Positions 9,333-20,699 are shown, numbered from the stretch's first letter. The stretch: 64,000 nt of DNA from Biomphalaria glabrata (GCF_947242115.1 NC_074720.1:28613645-28677644), one strand, 5' to 3'. Numbers and translations are program-made. The notes: a model not told the origin generated them from the sequence alone.

Positions 9333-12300
9333 AACATCGAAATTCATCTGTAAGTCACTGGAGTTTATTCTACAAAAATATCCAATGGTAAATGCACTTA
9401 CGTTGCTCATGCTCTTTGCTGAACGTGCAAAGTCGGAAAGGTAAAAAAAACAACAACACTTTTATTTTATTAACTTTTAACACAGTACAGTAATTAGTGT
9501 CTTAATCTGTACAAGACCAGACAACAATCTAACGAATCATCTTAGAATCTATCTAGAGTAATCTTAAATCTAGACAATATAGATAACAATAACAGTATAA
9601 GTATTAGTCGTTATTAGATCTATCATCTAGTAAGTCTTGTACCTGTAGGCATTGATAAAATAATATATATATTAATTATATAGAGATCTACAATAAGCTA
9701 CATATATGATTATACATACTTTACATTACATAGTTATACATTTCATGTGTCAATCCTGTCATGTATGTTAATCAGTGACTTGAAATCAACTAATTCTTTT
9801 TCCTGGCTGATTTAGGCAATCCATTCCATGCTCTAACAGCATTAGGGAAGAAGGAGCACTTACCTTGTACGAATTTGTCCTAGCGTATATGGAACAAAGA
9901 AATGTGTCTCAATTACTGATACTGATATAATATATTTGTCTCTTCATCTAAGTATTTTATTAGGTCTTGTTTCTGATTATTTGTAAATTATGGTTAAGTT
10001 TTTTTATGTATTTTTGCTACTTTACTTTTTATTCTCCTGCTCTGAAGCATCTCCAACTTGAGTGATTATACTAATGATGGTGTAAACTTTTCAGAATGTG
10101 AAAATTCATTTGTTATAAATCTAACAACTCTATTTTGCCTCTATTCTAGTTTTTTGAGTTGAGGGGTCCCTAACAGAGGATGCATAATATATATATATAT
10201 TATATTATATATATTCTATTATTGGGTTAAGGTTAAATAGCATTTAAGTTTTATGTTCCTGTTTGATTTGTGAAAATTTCTTTTAATAAACCCTAATGTG
10301 TGCTTTCCACATCAGACAGTATGATTTTTATCTTGCATGAAATGCAGTGAAAATGCATCCATTGAGCAGAACATGGACTTGTACACTGTATTCATTGATC
10401 TCGCCAAAGCATTTGACATAGTAAGTTAGGATTTCTTGTGGACGATTCTATCTCTAATCAGGATGCCCTCCAAGATTCTGAAGCAACTGCATGTGGTTCT
10501 AAAGGGTCAAATCAGATACAACGGTGACATATCAGCTTACTTCTCTGTAGAGAATGGTGTGAAGCAGGGATTTGTGCTTGCACCAACTCTCATTGAAATA
10601 TTCTTTGGAATAATGGTAAATAAAATGAGGCTGCTCTATGCGGACGATTGCGCCCTTCTTGCACACACCGAAAAGGAGCTTTAACTTGACGTCCATGAAT
10701 TTGCTGAGGCTGCTGCCTTGTTTGGTCTGTCCATCAACCTATAAAACAATGGAATGTAGGCCATGTTTCAGAAGTCCTCAATGGGAACTAAAGAATCCAG
10801 ATCCACAAATCAATGTGTTGTTGACCATTTTACATACCATTTAAAAGATGCGCTGGGTATCTCGTATCCTAACCGTAAGGGAGATGACCACATGCAAAAG
10901 GCAATCTTTTTTGTCGAGCTTAATGGAGGACAACGTAACAGAGGTGCCACCCATAAGTAAAGATCAACTCATGGCCTCTGAAAGAGACAGTTGGAGAACT
11001 CTCACAAAGGTTGCAGGACACACATTTGAGACCCTTAGGAAAGTTATTATTGAAGACAGGTGCAGAAGACGTAAAGAAAACTTAAATTACCTCCATACAG
11101 TTTGTCTTTTAAAGTAGTATTCTGAGGCCCTTATAATCTCAATTGGACCTCTTGATTAAGTATGCAGTTTTGAAGAATGTGGTTAGCTTTCTCTGATGAG
11201 GCTCCAAGGGGGCATGTTTGACTTGTTCCAATTTTTGTCTTTGTCACTCACTTTCCATTCTTTCATATTTTGTATATATATTTAATGTTATTAGTAGTAA
11301 TGCACACAATCATCTTAAATGAGTTCTTGAGCTAAAATAAAATTAACTTTGTCCTCAGTGAACCTCCTATACATCCAAAGATAATTTATGCCAATCTGTT
11401 GGGGTTTCTTGGATGTTCACTGCTGATGTCATCTAATATTAAAAAGAAGGAGGCTGTCTTAGTTTTCTGTGGTCAGCTGTTGTACTTTGCTTACAACTTC
11501 TACAATAATAAAAAGTTGAACTATAAAGAGTGGCTTAGGGTTAGTATATATGCAATACTTTGTACTGCATTAAAAATGTTATAAATTCATTTATATGATA
11601 AAAAATAAGAGCGAAGCCATTAACTGCTATTCATTATTTACTAAAATTTTGTTGATTGTTTGAGTCACTGTTGACTACTAAAAAATTGAATTGAAATTAG
11701 TTTTTTAACTTCAATTATCTAAACTATAGAAAGAAAATGTGTCTCATTTACTAAAAATTAGTTCAACTTTATCTCAACTTAAAAATTACAAATAGAATTG
11801 TCATAAGCATGGGGAAGGCAAATCAGAAATTTCCTATAAAACCAGAAATAGCAGATGAGAAAATATGAAATTATTATTGTAACTTCCATTTTCATTGAAT
11901 TTTTAACATTATGCTTCAAGAAAAGAAGATTTTTAGGTCGCATGCTTACCTTGGTGCTAATCTAGTTGTTATTATTAATAAGACATTCAGACTCTATTAA
12001 GCTCTGCATACTTGTTTGATTGTTCCATTAAGTGGTTGAAAATAAAACTTCTTATCGTCATTAGTGTATCATGTTTGGTTTTTAACTATTTGCTTGAAAA
12101 AATCATTTCCAAAATAAAAAACAGTAGCTCTAAGAAGTCACATGAGGCCTTCATTAATACATACGAAATTGTGAATACCTGTCAATGGAACTCCATATCA
12201 TGTAAGCCCTACTTCTCAAAAACTTTTGCATATGCACCATACTTTCTATTGAAGACCTACTTAAAATGTCAGTCGAAAGACTTACAGATATACAGAGTGT

Positions 12301-13149
12301 GTCAAACAAATAGTTAATATTTCATATTTATACATGAAAGTCAACAAATAACATTTGTCTTTTCTCAGCTTGTTATGTGCACTCGGCAAATAGGCTGTGT
12401 TGGAGTTTTCCTTCTCTTTGCTCACATACTAGACAAGAAAAAGTCAATTCCATTGCGTAGAGTTGCAGAAATTATAACAGGACTTTACCTTTTTGCTTTC
12501 ACCTTTCTAATCAATAATATTAAAGAGGTAATAATAAAATATACAATAATTTGAAGTTCATTTTTTTGTTTAATTTGAAATGTAATTTCTTTAAATAAAT
12601 TGTTATTGTACATCACAACTAACTTTTATTAACTTGACAGGTAAATAATAAACTACTAGTATTTAAAAAAAGACAACTTAAAGATTTATAATATCATATC
12701 ATGTAAACAAAAAACTGTTTTCAAAACTGAGGACAAATTATGTACAATCTTTCAAATTTATATTATAAAAAGTTTATTATTAATCATATTGGTTTAGTTT
12801 TTTAAAAGCTTTAATACTTACATTATACTATTTTCTATTTTATTCACAGATCCAGAGTGCTGTCTTAAGTCACATTATTGGTGGTGACTGGGGCAGATAT
12901 GTTCTGACTGTGATGCTGGCAGCCTGTGCCCTGAGCTTCTTCTCTGGTTACTTTTTACGAGATATGTCGCTCTGTGCTGTCATAGCCATCTTGAGTGTAG
13001 TATTGTTGGTGGATGCAGATTTTAATTTCTGGTCAAAAAAGGGGGTACAGTTTTGGAATCAAGCCCGCATTCTAGCTGACGGCTTATGCGTGTGTGTTGG
13101 GTTGGTTTATGCTTTTTTCCATTTAGATAACAGAGTCAAAGGTGATTGA
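9325..13149 (+). CDS. TMEM101: TMEM101-like multi-span membrane protein, complete, four exons
   Basis: Exons: 9325-9440, 11359-11539, 12369-12527 and 12850-13149; phases agree and the lengths sum to 756 nt, 251 aa (human TMEM101 is 257). The start MNKTSKFICKSLEF has an in-frame TGA nine bases upstream. Family landmarks in order: LLMLFAERAKSE (human QLMLYAERAEAR), LNYKEWLR (human VHYGDWLK), and near the C-terminus DFNFWSKKGVQFWNQARIL (human VAYWHNTRRVEFWNQMKLL). Several hydrophobic segments, about 20 residues each, fit a polytopic membrane protein: for example ANLLGFLGCSLLM, IGCVGVFLLFAHIL, ITGLYLFAFTFLI and YVLTVMLAACALSFFSGYFL. The molecular function of TMEM101 is poorly known; human screens linked it to NF-kB activation. 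Intron 1 carries LINE pieces. The protein is convincing by end-to-end alignment from memory, not by a search. Confidence 0.93.
9760..10240 (-). mobile_element. LINE 3' fragment, CR1/Jockey-like C-terminus
   Basis: Read on the minus strand, the part near 9810-9910 encodes a decayed version of the C-terminal motif of CR1/Jockey-type reverse transcriptases: LLLPNAVRAWNGLPKSARK, where the family usually has SFFPR-x-WNxLP. Sequence words shared with 36840-37390 and 40390-40740 (CCATTCCATGCTCTA, TTGAGTTGAGGGGTC, TAGCATTTAAGTTTTATG) show that all three are copies of one family. Multiple stops; dead. Confidence 0.65.
10344..11117 (+). mobile_element. Degraded LINE reverse-transcriptase fragment
   Basis: Translations recall non-LTR reverse transcriptase: LYTVFIDLAKAFDI (RT block with FxDxxKAFD), ENGVKQGFVLAPTL (block with GVxQGxxLSP), and RLLYADDCALLAHTEKEL (catalytic YADD). 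The spacing between GVKQG and YADD is too short, so part is deleted. Downstream, around 10930-11100, the frame SKDQLMASERDSWRTLTK resembles the C-terminal tail of the same kind of LINE. Several stops interrupt it. It is the same general type as the fragment at 28105-29420. Confidence 0.8.
11540..12368. other. TMEM101 intron 2, nothing further seen
   Basis: AT-rich intron between the donor GTTAGT at 11540 and the acceptor TTTCTCAG. The open frame running on from exon 2 into the intron, and another at 12012-12317, have no recognisable product. Confidence 0.6.
12528..12849. other. TMEM101 intron 3, nothing further seen
   Basis: Short AT-rich intron with donor GTAATA and acceptor TTATTCACAG. It holds no repeat or open frame of note. 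Confidence 0.6.
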
Positions 13150-13641
13150 AGCACTCACTTTGACCTTTTACTATACTTGTTCTTTTTTTTTTTTTTATTA
13201 TTTTTTTGACAGTGAAATGTGCAATATTTGTGTGTGTTGAATTTCTGAAACATTAACCAAACTTTTACTTCCCTTAGGTCACTATTTAAAAGTGTTCTCT
13301 ACTTTATCACAGTTCATATATGCACATTTATTTTTCTAATTGAATATGGATATTAAATGATGCAGTAAAATTGACTATGAATGTAATGTAAAAGCGTTGA
13401 AATGACAATTTATATTTATACATTGTGATACAAATGTTTGTGTAATTTACTAATCTGTTCATTTTTACATTTTAAATGTAATGTAAGATTTGTATAAAAA
13501 ACAACATTTTATTTTAAACAGATTTTTTGTTTTATGAAATGTCATGAGTAACTGTATCTGTGTGAAACTATATTTATGTTCATGTATCAATTTTTTAAAC
13601 ATAATTTTAAAATGTACACTTTTTTTCTTTTTACTATAAAA

Positions 13642-13710
13642 AATAAAATTGTTTTTTTTTTTATATGTCGTATTGATATTTTCCTTAAATTTTGTGTGAT
13701 GAACAATAAA
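13642..13710 (+). promoter_or_regulatory. Candidate poly(A) signals of TMEM101
   Basis: AATAAA hexamers at 13642-13647 and 13705-13710, about 500-560 bases after the stop codon and followed by T-rich sequence. The AT-rich region 13150-13740 is the likely 3' UTR. Confidence 0.4.
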
Positions 13711-13959
13711 TATACTTATACAGTATTTTTATATAAAATCATTTCCTTAAAGTGATATCAAACTCATACTGTTCAACTGAAGAAACAGCTACAGTACATT
13801 GTGTGGAATAATAGGATCAGTCTAAACTATTCATGGCTTTAATGTAATCAGCTTTTGAACTTTTGAAAGTGAAGATGGAACTTAACAGCCGTCTTTTAAG
13901 ATTAAAGGAAATGAGATTGTGCTCATCATTTTCCAAGGAGTAGTTCAGCATATATGTTA

Positions 13960-14460
13960 CTTTGTGTGGTGCAATGTCTACTTAATGTTCTGTGGTGCAC
14001 GAGGGAGGCCTTGTTACAGTATCAACTTCCTAGTAGTTTACTTATTGAATCCTGTCTACTCCCCGGGGAGCATAGGGCCATAACCACACCTCTCCACCGA
14101 ACTTGGTTCTGAGCAGCTTTCTTCATCTGCTCCCATGTCATTCCAGTACCCTCAGCTTCACTGATGACTGACCTCTTCCAGGTTTGCTTGGGTCTGCCCA
14201 CTTTCCTCTTTCCTTGTGGGTTCCAGTCAAGTGCCTGCCTTGCAACATTGGTAGCTGGTTTTCGCAGGGTGTGTACTATCCAGCTCCATTTCGTTTTGTG
14301 ATGTCTTGGTCTATGAGCCTTTCTCTAGTTCTCTCCCACAAATCTATTGTAGTTATCTTTTCTGGTCACCTAATTCCTAATATCCGGCGTAGGCATCTGT
14401 TAACAAAAGTCTGGAGCTTTTCCATTTTTGTTTTAGTGACTCTCCAAGTTTCTGAACACT
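13960..14460 (-). mobile_element. LINE C-terminus and 3' end, sense on minus strand
   Basis: Reading 14460 down to about 14050 gives CSETWRVTKTKMEKLQTF, VNRCLRRILGIR, PEKITTIDLWERTRE, then NVARQALDWNPQGKRKVGRP, KQTWKRSVISEAEGTGMTW and RWRGVVMALCSPGSR. This is the C-terminal region of the endonuclease/reverse-transcriptase LINE common in molluscs. The lower-coordinate part is probably 3' UTR. It abuts, head to head, a plus-strand RT fragment of the same family that starts at about 14456. Confidence 0.85.
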
Positions 14461-15510
14461 TCCAGGAAATTTTGAACCGACATCTTCCCGAATCGATTCC
14501 GGACATACCCCCCAGCAACAGAAGAAATGGATGTTAACACAGGTCCTCCTACTAAAGGGGAGATCATCAAGGCCATCAAGAATGCAAAAAAGGGAAAGAC
14601 ACCAGGCCCAGATGGTATAGGCCTACCAGTAGAGGCACTAAAAGCAGACCCCAAAATATCAGCTGAAATGCTGCATCCACTGCTATGCAAGAAACTGGGT
14701 TATCTAATTAAATTACCCAAAAATGATGACCTAACTAAATGCAACAACTGGCGAAGAATCATGTTACTGTCAACCCTTAGCAAGGTCTTAACTAGGATAA
14801 TACTGGAACGCCTAAAAGATCCCCTAGACAAAAGACTTAGACCAGAACAGGCTGGATTCCGTAAGGAGAAATCATGCACTGACCACATTGCTACACTACA
14901 TATTATCAAAGAACAATCTATCAGTTATCAATCAGTTATACGATGACTCATCGTGCCAAGTAATACACAATGGTAAGCTGACCAACCATTTTCAAGTAAA
15001 AACAGGAGTAAGACAGGGATGTATGCTTTAGCCCTTGATATTTTTGCTGGTGATTGATTGGGTTATGAGACAGTCTTAGATAATACAAGCGGCATACAAT
15101 GGACACTAACACAACATTTAGAGGACCTGGATTTCGCCGGTGACATCTGCCTCCTCTCCCATACACAACAAAATGCTCAGACCAAACTCACCAGACTCTC
15201 GGAAGTAGCGAAAAAGACTGGACTTCTAATCAAGAAAAAGAAAACAGAAGTTATGAGGATCAACAACAGACAAGAGAACCCAATCATGCTACAGGGAGAG
15301 AACATCCTTGATACGGACCACTTCACTTATCTGGGAAGTAGAGTTAATAAAGACGGCGGAGCTGATGATGATATACTAATTCGGATCAATAAAGCTAGGT
15401 CTGCCTTCTCTACTCTTCAAACAATCTGGCGCTCTAAGGCACTATCTCTACATAACAAAATACGAATCTATAATACAAACGTTAACTTCGTAGTAGTTTT
15501 CCCTTTTTAA
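14456..15510 (+). mobile_element. LINE reverse-transcriptase segment, inverted relative to 13960-14460
   Basis: Encodes the RT of an endonuclease-type LINE: FQEILNRHLPESIPDIPP, then IKNAKKGKTPGPDGIGLPVE (RT block 0/1), CNNWRRIMLLSTLSKVL, RLRPEQAGFRKEKSCTDHIA, GVRQGCML, FAGDICLLSHTQQNAQTKL (a decayed FADD catalytic block) and DHFTYLGSRVNKDGGADDDI. There are internal deletions (the FDSVDR region is missing) and stops. It ends at NKIRIYNTNV, just before the point at which the adjacent minus-strand fragment begins. Confidence 0.88.
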
Positions 15511-15596
15511 AAAAAAAAAGTCCCTGATAAAGAGCTGCTAGTGTGCAAAGTGGTTTTAGCTACTTTGCAGGTCACTAACAAATACATTGAATATGA

Positions 15597-16880
15597 CGCA
15601 TGTCTGTGAAAGCAAGGCGTCTGTAAGCGGACAGGCCTAAGACCATCGACTCCACCAGGATCACCACCATCAGTGCATGGAACGTCCGGTCAGCGCAAGT
15701 GGCAGCAGAGATGAAAGCTTCAACCTCACCATTAGGAATCAGCGAGTCAAGATGGACTGGCTCCGGACAGAAGTGACCGACTCAGGACATAAGCAGGAGA
15801 CTTATCACAATTATGGAGTAGCCCCAATGATGCTGTCCTAGCTGACTCGGAGAGCACTTATAGGGTGGGAAGGCTTGGACCACGGCTAATAACAGTTTCG
15901 CTCCACTCAAAGAAGAGGATTAACTTAGATATTATCCAATGCCACGCCCCAACGAACGACCAGCGTGTAGGTACTCTACCCACCAGAGTGGAAGGAGGGT
16001 TACCTCATCAAACTCCTCAAGAAAGGCGACCTTAGTTCCTGCTCCAACTATTGAGGAATAACGCTGCTGTCCGTTCCAGGAAATGTGTTTAACCGCATCT
16101 TGTTGAACCGAATGAAAGATGCTGTAGATCCACATATCCTTGACCAAACAAACCGATTTTCGATAAGAGAGATCATGCCATTATCAGATTGCGACGCTAC
16201 GCATCATTCTGGAACAGTCAGTGGAATGGAATTCCCGACTCTTCGTCAGTTTTATAGACTATGAGAAGGCGTTTGACAGCGTGGACAGACAGACCGTCTG
16301 GAGACTTCCGAGACACTAAAGAGTGCCTGAAAAAATTACATGACATAACCATAATATACAAAGGAAAGAGCTTGATGTTCAAGAAAAAGGCGTCCAGCTA
16401 GACATCCATTAAATTCAAGATGAGACGCTAGTAGAGGTGGAAAGCTTCATTTATATTGGCATTATTTTAGGCAACAGTGGAGGAACAGATGCAGATGTCA
16501 GAACTCGCATTGGTAAAGCTCGAGTAGCTTTTCATCAGCTGAAGAACACATGAGGATCCAGGGAAAAAGGACCACCACCAAGATAAGGCTCTTCAACACT
16601 ATTGTTACCTTATGGAGCAGAGACCCTGAGAATTCTGTCACCGCCTTGAAAAAAAAATCCGGGTAATTATCAATACCTGTCTCAGGAAAATTCTTATGAT
16701 CCGCTGCCCTGCTCTGAAGAAAGCAGCGGCCCATAGAAGTAGATATTCTGAGGCTGGAGATGGATAGGCCCCACCCTTTGCAAGCCTGCATCCAACATTA
16801 CAAGACAAGCCCTCACCTGGAACCCCAAAGAATAGGCTTACATTGGCGCCGTGATTTAGAAGTAAATGTGCAGAGATGAG
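15597..16880 (+). mobile_element. Second LINE copy: endonuclease and RT remnants with large internal loss
   Basis: The 5' part encodes endonuclease remnants: ISAWNVRSAQVAAEMK, LGISESRWTGSGQK and LRYYPMPRPNER (family: NVIQCYAPTND). After a loss of several hundred codons, RT remnants follow near 16000-16260 (YLIKLLKKGDLSSCSNY-like, then FIDYEKAFDSVDRQT in a shifted frame). Near 16440-16560 come FIYIGIILGNSGGTDADV and TRIGKARVAFHQL, and at 16780-16840 a C-terminal NITRQALTWNPQ motif. It is riddled with stops and frameshifts. Confidence 0.8.
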
Positions 16881-17454
16881 ATGAGCATGATGTTCATTAA
16901 TCAGGCAATCATTCTAATTCTACTCACTACTGCAATGTGAAGAAACTGAGCTTAAGAGTTCCAAAAGTATGCGCCAGTGATGAACTACTGCAAGAAATAT
17001 CTTCATTTGAGAAACATTATGCTATACAGATTTATAGTCTAGCAGTAATATAGCCTTAGCTGTACGGATCAAATAGACTGAGAAACTAGCCGTTGAAAGC
17101 TTTTTTTTTTTTTTTTTTTGGTCTACCTATATAAGGCTTCGTTTCCTTTTTTGTCTTCCTTTGAGCGGATTTATTTTCCTTTTTGTCCTCCCGTGTCAGA
17201 TAGCCATATTGTATTTTAAGTCCGAATATAAAGGAAGAGTTCTGCATTTCACGAGTCTAGATAGGCTAATTGTGAACTACATATTTTGCCACATATGACA
17301 CAAACAAAGCCATTATCTGCCGGGATCTACTTACTTGTCCTATTCATAGTGCACAAGCAATTGATGGACGCAACATCGTCAGCGAGTAAAATAAAAATGG
17401 GCGTTGCTACTCCAACAAATTTTCTTTCAAATACAGCACATCTAGGCCTAATAA

Positions 17455-17486
<32 letters not shown>

Positions 17487-17491
17487 CATAT
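16881..17491. other. Intergenic, T-run and TA array
   Basis: No gene seen. Contains a T-run at 17101-17119, sequence with repeated TTTCCTTTTTTGTC and TTTCCTTTTTGTCC words, and a (TA)n array at about 17455-17480 next to the LTR fossil. Confidence 0.5.
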
Positions 17492-17851
17492 TGTTGTAAG
17501 CCTGCCTTGCACCAGTGCTTGAGGTGCGCACAAGCGCACTAATGAACAAAAAACAGGAGGACACTAGGAGAGAGAGATTAACAGTGTATCCGGGATTGTG
17601 AAGAGTCTGAATGTTTGGAAACTAAGAAGCCAACTTTTGTGCTGCCTGAAGGTTGTAGAAGGGACCTGGAGCGAAGCGGGGAAGGCTGTCGTTGGTCCAC
17701 ATTCGGGTTGCTGTCTAAAGGACTGGTAAATTAGTAGCAAGACTCTGAGGAAGCTGAAGGATGTTATGTGTTTGTCCTAGTGAATAAACACCCGTCTTTA
17801 TTGCCTGTTTAACTGTGTTGAGTTGCCTGCCTTTACGTTGAGTGCCTACCC
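17492..17851 (+). mobile_element. Solo LTR fossil, 3' truncated, copy 1
   Basis: It starts TGTTGTAAGCCTGCC immediately after a TA array and runs in parallel with the fuller copy at 62717-63101, including GGAGCGAAGCGGGGAAGGC, CATTCGGGTTGCTGTC, an AATAAA and GTTGAGTGCCTACCC. The last ~15 bases of the other copy are missing. It is a long terminal repeat, probably of a Ty3/Gypsy-like retroelement; no internal region is present beside it. The similarity of the two copies suggests a moderately young family. Confidence 0.65.
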
Positions 17852-19462
17852 AGTAGCCATATATAGACCTATATGTGTGAGAGAAAGCCTTTTTTTTTAT
17901 CCTATTATTTTTGCATATTTATTGGCCCATAGATATCAACATAAAAAAAAAAAAATTATTTTTCAGTCAATGCTCTTTCTCTCCCCGCCCGCCCATGTAA
18001 CGAGGTGAACATCAACAAGTTAATTGACGTCTCTAGGTGGATAGAATCAATGAACCATGGGCTAATCTCGACGTTAAAGCTATCGACAAACATGACACAG
18101 CAAAACGCCAGTTTTCACGGGTAGTCTACCCTGACTAGATCTAGATCTTACTTATAGGACAAACCCGAGCTTTTAATCAAGAGGAAAGTTCCAGATCTAG
18201 ATCTGTATGGTAACGATTCTCCGCAAGTGTTGGGACGTCAATTGTAATTCACTTTCTTTCACTTATTTATTAACTAACAAACTAATCTAAAGGTAGGACG
18301 TGTGATGTATCATTATATGACATAATTATATAGAAAATGTGTGGTTTTGTGAACCAATGTAGACTTTGACCTGGATTTTTTTAAATGTAGGTCACACTAA
18401 TCTCTGATAGAGAACCAATAGCAAGATATTCTGTAGTGGAAGTCAGAGACTCATTGACCTATAGTCTAGTTGCTCCCCCCCCCCCCTGTCGCTGTTGCTT
18501 TACGGTAACCAAAGAAATCCAAACATCACTTTCATTTCAATATGTGTACATTCAAGTCTTCATTTATTGCAATGATTTATTGTATGACAGGGGGAATAAC
18601 CAGTGTGCGGCCTAGTTTAGAAGTAAAAACAGTTGGCACCATCCAGTAGGCCTATCTAGACTCTACCGCTATAGGAAACAAACATTCAACCAACTTACAC
18701 TCAGATATAACTTATAGGCTACTAGACCTACAATTTTGTCTAAAAAGACAGCAGATAAATCTAGCCATTTCCTTTCAAACTATTTACTTCTTTCTTACTT
18801 ATTCTCACGCAGAACGTAATAGGTAAATAGGCCATAAACTACATACAAGTTACAAACTAACTTGAAAGCTAATAGAATCAAATTTTAGAATTAAATAACA
18901 TTAATTTTGAATTTAGCGAGACGTCAAAGTAGTGTGGTGGCTGTTGAATGTGTACTTTAGGCTACTTTTACTAATAGGCTAAATAGAAATTACAAAGGCT
19001 ATTTAAGTACAAACACATTTGTATCTGCTTTATAAAAAAGCAAGGTTTCAAAGATAGTTTGTGTGGAAGTGGTCCACTCAGGCAGCTTCCAATTTATTTT
19101 CATCAAGAATATCAGAAACTATGAACTTAACAACTCTCAACACCCACAACCTTTTTATTATCTCCAACACTACAATAAGAAGACAGAAATAAACTTTTCC
19201 CTTTGGTTAAATCTTTAAGTTGTTGTTTCCATTTGTGGTATTGTGCACAGCAAGTGCATAAAATAAATAAAACAGTGCTTTTAAAATGTTGTTTTAAATT
19301 ATATTCGCCTTATATACATAATAAATACATTCTTTCACATATAAAGCAAAAGTAAACATTTTATTCAAAATATAGGCTAAGTAGCCTAGCTATAGGCCTA
19401 CTAACAAAACATACTTAAAAGAACAAAAACGTTTCCATGTCAGACTTTACAATCTATAGCCT
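17852..19462. other. Intergenic, TAGGCCTA-rich, no gene seen
   Basis: AT-rich sequence peppered with TAGGC, TAGGCCTA and AGTAGCCTA words (18600-19480), a C-run at 18475-18487 and a CTAGATCT pair near 18140-18205. No recognisable coding sequence. Confidence 0.5.
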
Positions 19463-19693
19463 ATGGCAGATGATGTAAAGGTCATCTGTTTCTATTGCCC
19501 GCTGTTCACGAGGGTGCCATGTGGCCAGCACAACGACGAACCGCCTTTACCTTTACCCAACTAATGTCTGGTAACCATTAGAGCTGGGTAGACTCAAAGG
19601 CGCCCTTAAAATCCAGAAATTGAAAAAATCCCAGTCGTCACTAGGATTCGAACCCGGGACCCTCCGGTTCTGAAGCCAAGCGCTTTAACTCCA
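19463..19693 (-). repeat. tRNA-derived SINE, minus orientation
   Basis: Read on the plus strand: GCAGATGATGTAAAGGTC, then AGGGTGCCATGTGGCCAGCA, CCCAACTAATGTCTGGTAAC, CATTAGAGCTGGGTAGACTC, and at the end GGATTCGAACCCGGGACC and CCAAGCGCTTTAAC. The last two are the complement of a tRNA box B and anticodon arm. Same family as the copies at 4326, 33900, 37406 and 37895; it lacks the first bases of the head. Confidence 0.8.
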
Positions 19694-20699
19694 CACTTAA
19701 TTTAGTAATACAAACATTTTTTTTAAAGAAAATATTTATAAAATATATAGAAAAATGACTTAAATGACTTCCTTTAGTAATAAAGTCTGATTGCGTATTT
19801 TACTATTGATAATGAATAGCTATATAATGTGTATTTTTATGAAAAGAAAAACTGCCTGCAAAATTACTTAAAATTAAAAAAAAAAATTAATTGACTCGCT
19901 TAAAAAAAAAAAACAACCAAAAACACAAAACAACAGCTAGCCATTGCATCAAAACTTTGTCGGATTTTCACTATCTTTTTAGTTTCTGTGATCTAAGCAG
20001 GACGGACGGAGAATCAGACCACCCAAAAATAATAGCGGCTATTCCCCTTTGGGAATGTAGGCCTACATATTGCGTCGACATGTTCAACACTAGTGATGGA
20101 CAGATATTGAGACGAGCAAGGAAAGACGGTGGATTCCGGCCCAAGTGAATGGAGAAACAGAAATGTTGGATTCACTAGAGATGTAGAAGGGATCAGCGCC
20201 ATTGGACATGCCGTCAGGTGAGAAGCAGCATAGGCTCTCAGTGTGGGTTGTCTGGTTATCTGGGAAACCATGGAAAGGTCATTTCTGCGAATGGAAAACA
20301 CTCTTGTTCGTTTATGAAGGGATTCTTGCGACAACCAGAAGTTTGGAATGTGTTAGTGACGAGATAGTGAATCCTTTAGGAACAAGAAGATAAAGACGCC
20401 AGTGAACTGACAATCAAAGACATTTATGTTTATTGCCATATCCCATAGCTCTAATCACATGGAATAAACAGAATTCTTCTTAAGCCTTGATCCCTCGTTG
20501 AGTTACCACCCTTACATTCGTTACACTAAAATGACTCAGTGGCATCAACAGTTCAAGTTAGTTCAACACATTGTTGGTAAAATCGCTTTTAGAAAGTAGG
20601 CCTATAGAAAACAGCTCAGAGTGAAAACTAGCTCAGGGCCTAAAACGTCTTAATGTTTTTCTTGTAGGTATTCGATCTGTGTAAATATGCATTCTCAGT
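19694..20699. other. Intergenic, nothing recognised
   Basis: Short open frames on both strands around 19891-20393 have no family resemblance. The sequence at 20000-20400 is less AT-rich and may be an old repeat, but no motif could be identified. Confidence 0.4.

Larger units (their letters stand above)
9441..11358. other. TMEM101 intron 1 with two LINE fragments
   Basis: Holds a minus-strand LINE 3' piece at about 9760-10240, a short TA-rich run near 10185-10215 and a plus-strand LINE reverse-transcriptase piece at about 10344-11117. No host exon was seen between the donor at 9441 and the acceptor at 11358. Confidence 0.7.

Noticed and set aside
9165-9410. 81-codon minus-strand frame upstream of ALG13
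   Set aside because: Antisense to the first TMEM101 exon; does not match ALG13, whose true first exon is 8821-8892.
12012-12317. 101-codon frame in TMEM101 intron 2
   Set aside because: The protein aligns to TMEM101 without it and the adjoining exons splice in phase; intronic chance frame.
17286-17539. Frames on both strands with IYIYIY tracts
   Set aside because: Translation of a TA microsatellite.
19640-19693. Sequence resembling a tRNA T-arm (GGATTCGAACCCGGGACC)
   Set aside because: It is the head of a SINE: the acceptor stem and D-arm of a functional tRNA are missing and the body continues as in the other SINE copies.
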